From a virus: a stretch of DNA of 28,559 nt. Below, piece by piece: positions 10,101 to 19,100 of this stretch. The DNA is taken from the IMG/VR virus record IMGVR_UViG_3300025626_000102, positions 1 through 28,559 of that record; one strand, written 5' to 3'. The first letter of the stretch is position 1, and each line of letters opens with the position of its first letter. A model generated the notes under the pieces. That model was given only the letters and a program-made list of their open reading frames with translations. It had not been told where the DNA came from and did not search any database. The translations under genes and the position numbers were made by a program.

Positions 10101-13100
10101 GTGTGATATCTGTAAATGTTTCGTCACTACCTTCCCAAGTTACGTTGTCCCAACTTGTTCCGTCTGTGCCCCAACCGCCTGAAGGTTCAAATCCAAAACC
10201 TGTTACGCTTACACCGCCATAGTCTACGCCTGTCATTAACGCAGCCGGGTCTTTTGCAAGTTGTCCAACAGTTGGGTTGTAATAATAGTTAATTCTATCA
10301 TAGGCCCTTAAGAACGAAATGTCTTTTTTGTATTCAATAGTTAAAGTTTCGGTTGCTTCTGCTGCTATTAATATTTCTAAATGTCCGAACAACTTAGTTA
10401 GTCCGTCGACTTTAGTAGTAGCATTTCCTAAACTATATTCGCTGTCTAGCAATTCCTCGCCATTAATTTTAACAGTAGTTAAACCTTTTCTTAAATCAGC
10501 TGGCCACTTTAGCGCAAATGTTGTTTGCACGCCTGTGCCTAAAAATGTTTCTGTAACATCTAAATTTAGTACTTCTGATTGACCTAGTGTCCTATCAAAT
10601 TTAATTGTTATGTCGTTTTTACGAATTGTATTATTATCAATGATAGCAATAAGTGTAGCAGTTTCGCCTGTATCATCAACTGAGCCGTTAATAATTACAT
10701 CAGGTCTTGAGTAATACCCAGTTCCTGAATTAGTTACCACAACATTAGTGATTTTTCCGCCACTACCGATATATGCTTTAGCTGTTGCGCCGCGGCCGCC
10801 GCCACCGCTGATTGTTAACTCAGGTGCTGTTTGATAACCTATACCGGCATTTTGTATTTGTATATCACTTACACCGTATGTGTGGTTATCTTTCCAACTC
10901 TGATCTGGATATATATCCAACGATGTATTTCCATCTAATACTAGATCGTTATTAAACACTTTAATGTTATTTGTTGATTTTAAATCAAAGTCAGTGGTTA
11001 GTGTGCTAACTACTTCAGTTTTGTTATAGCTACTTACAAATTCCCTTACTTTAGTTCTATATGGTTTTACTTCGTTGATGTAATCTTGATAAGAAGTTAA
11101 ACTATCATTTTTATATGTAATTCTCTGTTCTAGTTCTCCTACATTGTGTTTTGCCTTTACAAAACTTGTTTTAAAGATCCAGTCAACTGGTGTCTGTTCA
11201 GTTAACACATAGCGAACACTGTTAAAGAATAAGTTGTTAAATTCTACTTGTAAGTTATCAATAAAGATATTATTACGGATAGCATCAAGAATGATTCTTG
11301 CTTCTTGAGTCGGAATACTATCGTAGTTTACTTCTTCATAACTAATACCGTCATATCCTAATACGTTTTGATCAAAATCATATAATGCTGAACTTAATTC
11401 TATAGTTGCCTTTTCTCTTCCAACTACAGTATAGTTTAAGTTGATATCACTTTCATTAGTTTCATTATTTCTCTTTAATAGTAACCAAGTTCCGCTACTG
11501 CCGACATTGGTAATTTTTACTATTTGTCCAGGGCGCGGCGAAATATTTAATAATTGGTATGACCCGTCAATTAAGAAATCAATCGGTGTATTTGCAGTTA
11601 CGCCAGATGAATACCAATCTCTGTAAGTCCAGTAACTTGACACATCATACGATTGTATTCTAGTTAGCTGCCAGTTCTTGTTTCTAGTATCGTAAACATA
11701 TAGTCCCCACTTGTTAGTATTATTAACGTTTGTACTTAGAACTGTATATTGTCTAACTACTGCATAAGTATCGTCTATATATCCAGTACCTGGGTTAACA
11801 ATAGAGACGCTGTCTATTCTACCAAATGCATCAATAGTTGCTTCTAATACTGCATCTTTACCTTGGCCTACTACCGTGATGTCCGGTGCTTGTAAATATC
11901 CTCTACCAGGATTGTCAATAACAACATCTGTTATGTTGCCGTTTTCAATTCTTAAACTAATATCAGCAGTAGTAAGTTTACCAGTAGCAATAAAGTTTAA
12001 CTCTAAGTCATCGGATATTTCTATGTCAAACAGTTTTGATTCTGCTGTTGGTACTAATTCTTTCTCAAAGAACGGTGATATGTCGAAGTCGTCAACAAGT
12101 ATGTTTTTAGAGAATACATAGTTAATGTATTCAATTGCTTGTTTCATTGCTTCGATTCTATTTTTAAACATGCCCTGTCTTGGCTTATTTAAAATACCGT
12201 AGCGTTGCTTTTCTCCTAGATTTGGATTTGGCACTGGATAACCATCAGTTGTAAATCCAACTAAACTATCATACCACTTTTTAATTAATAGGTCATTAGG
12301 TATACTAATATCTAAACCTTCAGAGATAATTTGGTATTGTCTATGTATGTTAGTATCAGTTTTGTCTGTTGTCCAGAATCTAATATTAACTGCAATGTCT
12401 GCATCATTTAGATATTGTTTGGCATTATATAGTACAAAACTATTATTACTGGTTATTGCTATGTAGCTATATCCCTGTCCGCTCGGATCTTTAATTAGAT
12501 TAGCAATAGACGCAACATCGATTGCTCTTCCGTCTTTCTGAGGCACAGTTGTTTTATTTTTAACCCAGAACATATATTTGTTTGTAAATATTTTTGCTAT
12601 CGGATCGTACTCTTTAGCAATTACATAAGAAGTATCTCCGTATTTTGATGTTCCGGTAATACCTAGTGCAGGGCCTTCGTCTGATGCAGATAGCTCATCG
12701 TATACACTTGGTTTGTACTTTGAACTTACCCATTCGTACACATCAATACTGCCATATTGGTTTAATTTACTCCAATTGTTAGCTCTATATAATGCTGAGT
12801 TTTGATGATAGTTTACAAAGCGTGAAGTTGTTAAGTCCCACCATACATCGCCTACATTAGTTGCGTCCCAGGCTCCAACTTCATCAATGTTTACACTATC
12901 GTCACCAACAGTATAAACTGCTGGATCCCAGAATGTTTTATATTTTATTTCTTGATCAGCAGGTCCTGCAATTTTTCCTTGTAAAGGATCAATAATGTCT
13001 AGTTCTTTTACTAACACATTTGTTCTAGTATTGTACAAGAACGCACTTTTAATTTTTGATACATCAGCCGGAGCAACTGCCTGTCTACGAGTATTCCAGC

Positions 13101-16100
13101 TAGTAACATTACTTGTTCTATAAAAGTCGATTATTGCGCCGTTTCTGTTGTTGTAGTTAGGCACACCTGCAATTACATGATTTTTATTTGCAAGAACATT
13201 TGTTCCTAGATTAATAACATCTCTGTCAGCTAGTACAATTGAATCTTCGTAGGTAAACTTGCCGTCATATCTGTAGTATACATCTATTTTTCCTGTATCT
13301 TTAAATATGTTTGATAAGTGGGTTGCATTAGAGTCAAAAGTTGTATTATCCGATAGTGGAGTTCGTTCAACTTGATCTCCACGACGTGAACCTATAACTA
13401 GATTATTATCTGAAATACTTACTTTGTTTCCAAATTCTTGATTTGCAGAAGATCTAACTTCAATCGTTTGCTCAATAACAAAATTAGCAGCATTACTTGA
13501 CACAGCTTCTTGATTATTTAGAACAAAAACTTTACCAGTATCAAGTTTGTCAACGCTGTCATATTTTGGCGAGCCAATTACTAGTGTTTGTGCATCTTCA
13601 GTTAAACTAATACTGTGTCCAAACACGTCTCCGGATGCATCGTTATCGCCAAGTGTGCTTGAAGATATCGTTTGTACAAGATTGTATACATCATTTTCGT
13701 AAGTATAAACAAATACCTTTCCGTAAACACCAGTAGTATCTACTGCAATTTCTTCCCAGTTAGGAGCTGCTGGAGCAGTACCAGCACTTGCTGTTGTTAA
13801 TTTTTTCCAATATAGCCCATTATACTTAACTGCTTCATTGATAGCATAAGTTGCAGTATTAATATATTCGCCTTTAAAGTTTTCAACAATTGCACTGTTT
13901 GCAAAAGGCGCATTAACTGTGAGTATGTTGCCGTTGTCTGATAATTCAACATCGACACCAAAGTCCATTGAAGCGTTAATTACTTCAACAGTGTTACTTC
14001 CAGTAGCAGCAAGGGGTAAAGACTTAGTAGGAGCCCATTGCCATTTGCCGCCTGTGCTTAGATTCCAGTCAAACACATAAACTTTACCAATACCGTCATG
14101 TCCAGGTGCCGACACAAACATTCTGTAGTCTAACTTTCCTACTTCTTTAATAGTAATGTTTTCGCCAAAACGCTGACCCGGCTGTGGTTCAGGAGACTGC
14201 ATAATAAACAATAAGTTAAAGTTGCCGCTGCCGGTTCTTACATATACCGACACCCAGCCTTGATTTGTAATACCTGATGTAGCTGTTGATTTTCCTTCAA
14301 CTTCGTTGTAACCTAATTCAACCCAATCGCTTACTAAGTTCGGCGGTGTAGCATTTAAACCGTTAACAATTGCTTTGTAGAATTTATCTTGGTAAACAAC
14401 AACATCTTCTTGAACATAATTTGCGCCGGCATTCCATTCGCCTGTAAAATATGTAGGAACATCGCTGGCATTTGGTACACCAACTGCTAAAAACTTTGTA
14501 TCCGGAGACAGTGAAAGCACTTGTCCAAAGCCGCCGTATAATGGTGATGTTTCACTTACACCATAAGCTGGACTAAACTCTGTTTTGGTTAGCGATGTAG
14601 GAAGCTCAATGGTTTGTATTAACCTATGTTCAGTTAAATCATTTGCTCTAGCATATACATATACTGCTGCATCTGAGGTTGTAATAACCTTTTGCAATAC
14701 ATCAGTATCTTGATCACGCTGTTCTATACTTGTAGTCGAATATGCAGGATCACCTACTACAAAATCTCTATTATATCTGTCAACTGCCACACTTGTGCCG
14801 TATGTGCCAGTTGTATCAAAAGTATTTGAAATTATATTTTTCTGATAAACTTTATTTTTTTCTAATACTTTCCAGTTGTTGTTTATTCCATCAACCCAGA
14901 CAAGCTCGCCTTGTGAAAAGCCGTCGATAGGAGTAATAACATTTATTTCGTTAGTATCTGAAATTCTAGCATGAACAAAATTGTAAAGAATTCCTTGACT
15001 GCTATCTTCAACTGTAACATCGTCGTCTAGTTTCTTATCACTTTCAACTGTAACATCATAACTGTTAATTGATTTAATTTTATAGAATTTATCAACATCT
15101 GGGGAAACGTTCTTAACGCCAATTACATCTCCAACTTCTGCAACAAGCAATTCGTTAGTTCTTAAAATAATGTCTGTGCCGCTGCCTCTTTTTGCCGACA
15201 ACACATTTATTTTTGCATCTTGCATTCTTAGTACGGTCCAAGAAGCATTATAGAAACTTACCCAAACAGTTGAGCCTACATTAAAATCATCAATATTTAA
15301 TGCTGCAATGTCATCTACGTATTTTACACTAAAATCAACATCATTTTCATCTACGTTGCCTGCTGTTCTAATAAAAGAAGGTATTTTAGTAGTAGCTTTG
15401 AACGGAGCATGATTGTAACCGTCATATGTTACATACGCTTGATCCGGAGTATATCTATAAACCAAGTCAGTTGTATTAGAATCAATAACCGATACTAGCT
15501 CAAACGGCTGTGGTTCAAGTCTAACAAATTCTTCATCAATTTTATATTCAACTTCAACAAAGCTATCTACTGCGCCATAATCGCCTGATCTGATAGCCCA
15601 CTCTTCATAAAAGTTAAGACTTTCTTTATCAGCTGCGCCGAGCTTGTCAAACATTTTGTTTAGTACATTTTTTGTACCTTTGTCAAGAATCATACCTTGA
15701 TAAAACTTATACTGACTCACATCGTCATTAATAATGTTTTCTAGGTATCTGCGTTTTTGGTAACCAATGGTATGCTGTGCTAACCGCTGCTGCTCTGTGT
15801 CAAAGTTGTCTGTGTCTAGATCAAAGAAATCTGTAAACTGTTCGGCTCTGTAATCAAAGTTTGGAATTAAAGTACTTTGTTGAATTCCAGATAGGCGTTT
15901 CCAATTTTCTTCGTTAAATACTTCTCCAGAAACTATTTTATCTTCTGCACTATAATAAAACTCTTTATGTTTTACTACGTCACCAATTTGGAACTGTGTA
16001 AACGGTGTCCAAGATTTAACAGTAACTTCATCAAAGATAAATCCCGGAGTAGTTAATCCACCATCCCATAAAACAGTTTTGTATCCCAATACCTTTACAC

Positions 16101-19100
16101 GATCTTGTCTGTAACCTGCCGGTTTGTCGTACAACGTATCAGCAAACACTGTTGTATTGTCTATTAAAAGTACATGTTCTGTTTGTACTAAGTGTAGTCT
16201 AGCAAAATAAATGCCGTCATCGCCTAAAGTTTCTAGTGTGAATTTATTATTTGCTCTAGTAACATCTAGATCGTTTATCGATATACGAGTTCCTGCACTA
16301 TTGTATATTTCATAGTCATAAAAGTCATTTAGTAAACTATCAACATTAGTATAGTCAACATTGATTGTAAATGTTTTTGCACCCGGGCTAAGTGCAATAA
16401 CAGTGCCTTCTGACCAATTCTGTGTTGTCCAGTATACAAACTCTTTAACCGAAGTGTCCCAGTCTTGTAGTATAGAATTTTCGTTATCATAGTTGTCAAA
16501 TACAAAACCAGCTTCAGCTAGGTAAGCACCGTATCCATACATAAAGTCAACAACAGCTTGTACAGTAGGTAATATTGTACCGTAATCTAATGTGTAATAT
16601 GCACTGGTATCGAAGTTGCTTCTATAAAAATAGCTGTTGCCGCCGACTGACGGTAAGGAAGGTAATTTAACAAATTTATCAGAATCAAAAGTATCACTAC
16701 TAAAGTGATCTTCACGACATCTGTAATAGATTCCGTTATACTCAACAATTTTACCTTGGATATAAGTTTTTTCACTATCCCAAGAAATAAATGACTCGCT
16801 AACTGCGCCTATTGTTATTTGGCTGTCGTTTTGAGAAGTTATTATTCTACGATGTTGGAAGTATGGAAACTTTTGATCATATCCCTTTATTAAGAATCCG
16901 TTGGTTCTTTTTTCAACTATAACGCCACTGTACGATAATACGTCCACAGGGCTACTTGTGTTTAACACAATTTGATAGTTTTCTTCTGGAATGAAAACAT
17001 TTCCTTCATTCAAAGGAGTACGACTATCTAGTATTAATCTAAATTTAGACTTTTCTGTATATCCTGCAAGTTTTGCACCTAGCTGGTTATTTGCATTTTT
17101 TAAATTAAAAGAATAATCAGTAACAAACGACTCGCCTGTTTGATATAGCCAATTGTTAACATAAGAAATCAAACCGCTTGCAAGTGCAGTATTAGACACT
17201 TTATCTGCAAGACCCGAAAGTGTTGGATATTCTCCCGCATATTTAATAATGCCACTGACGTCACGGGAAGTATGAGCGCGATCTAAATATACTCCAAATA
17301 TTTGTGCAGGCTTAGTTAAGAACCAAGCGCACAGCAGTGAGAAGCGATAACTACTTGATCGTCTCCAAGCGTTTTCAACTGGTGATTGATCGCCAAACGC
17401 ATATTCTGCACCGAACTCAGCTGATTCGTAATTTTGTGCAATATTTGCTTCAATAGGATCTCTAAGTCTTCCGTTTGCATCTACTGGAATGATATCCAAT
17501 AAGCCAGGACGACTAAAGTCATTGTTAATTCTATTATTACCAGGTTCTTTAATACGGCCTACTTCTAAGTCTCTCCACATTAGTAAGTTTTCACTAGTGT
17601 ACGGAGCCGGGCCGTATTCATCTTCCCACCAACTTGGCATGATGCTGAAGCCTAGCATCTCCCAAGGCGTTAAATGAGGTCTGTCAGTATCGTACCAATA
17701 GTTGTATATGCCTCTCCAAAATCCTGGAAGCTGTTTATCTTTATACGAACCAGTCTTATAGTTATAGGTAAACTGATTACCAGTCTCGAACCAAACATTA
17801 TCAGTGTAAGACACATTAAGATTTTTATGCCATTTTAAAAACAAAGGTCTTAAAATGTTATCTATTTCTTTTAGACTATATTCGCCTGTTCTATTAGCGC
17901 CTGGCTTAAAGGAATAAAAATCAACAAGGTCGTTAGTATATTCAATTTTAATATTGTTATATATTCTACGTTCTAGTTCAATGATTAAGTCATCTCTGTA
18001 ATCATTAAATGCCAGTATTACACTTCCGTCGTGTCCTTGAATTACATTCTGCGGAGTTTGTAAAGTAGTGTCTAAATATTTTTTAGGCTCATACTTAGGC
18101 AACAATCCTAATCTAGCAGGAGTAGGAGCAATATAGTTACCTACTAGTGTGCTATACTCTCGAATAACAATAACATCGTCGACTTCTTTTGCTACATTAA
18201 TTTTAACAAAATTATCATTAATGAACTCGTACTCTGATCCTAGTAACAGTTGTGTATCGTTTAGATAAACTAATATCGCTTTGTCTTGATGCTTGTATGG
18301 TTCAAAAATTTCTGTAATACCGTAAAGTTCAAACGTTGGGTCAATTACAGTATGTCTAATTTCGTTAAATGCTCTAAAAGGAACCATGCCACTATTATAG
18401 AAGCTATCAGTCTCTTTGTTTTCTGCTGTGATACTTTCTAAAATAGTATCAACATCTATATTAGGCGTTCCTAAAATTTCGTCTGTAGAAATTTTATCTA
18501 AGAATGTCTTTTGAAACTTGTCATAACTTTTTGCAGCATAATCAAGAGATTTAATAATGTTTGTATCCTTGTTAGTCAAGTGATACATCGCTATGTTAAT
18601 CGGTCCAGAATGCTTAACAAAGCGGCTGCCGTAAGCACTAACTGTTCCTAGGTCTCTAATATTAGAAATTCCTGGGAATGTTCCTTCAACTGCTGGTGCT
18701 GCATTAAATATAGTCTCAACGTGATCAGTAATTTCGCCTAGCGTAATTTGTGTAGGATCTTCGTTATTAGGATTGTTTTGCAAGTTCAATGGAAACTCGT
18801 AATACCCATTTTCATTTTTGTTTGCAAGACTATGTGTTTTAATAATAACGCTTGAATTTTCGTTCAAGTCATTTGCAAAATGAACATATAATCTATTGTT
18901 CTGTGTTACTAATGTAAAATGATTAGTAATTTTGTTGTTTACAAATACTTTAACATCTAAATCAGTTAATAGTGCAGCATCATTGTATACATCAATCTCA
19001 AAATCGTTTCTATTTAAGTCAGCAATATAGTGTCTAATGACTTGCTGAACACTATGAGACGCCGCACGTTCCCACGCACTGTGATATCCAAAGTTGCCAA

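Larger units (their letters stand above)
13076..14820 (-). repeat. Seven-bladed FG-GAP-like beta-propeller in the giant protein
   Basis: Residues about 2067-2648 contain seven units, each starting (F/Y/L)G..(V/I)...  and reaching a (V/I)G.P-like turn then a V.VY-type strand: YGTSVAVD...VVGDPAY, FGQVLSLS...AVGVPN, FGENITI...VSAPGHD, FGVDVELS...VNAPFA, FGHSISLT...VIGSPKY, FGNKVSIS...VIGSRRG and LGTNVLAN...IAGVPNY. This is the pattern of FG-GAP/integrin-alpha-like propellers, for which seven blades is the usual closed number. The calcium loops typical of integrins are not obvious. The fold is inferred from motif spacing only. Confidence 0.7.
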
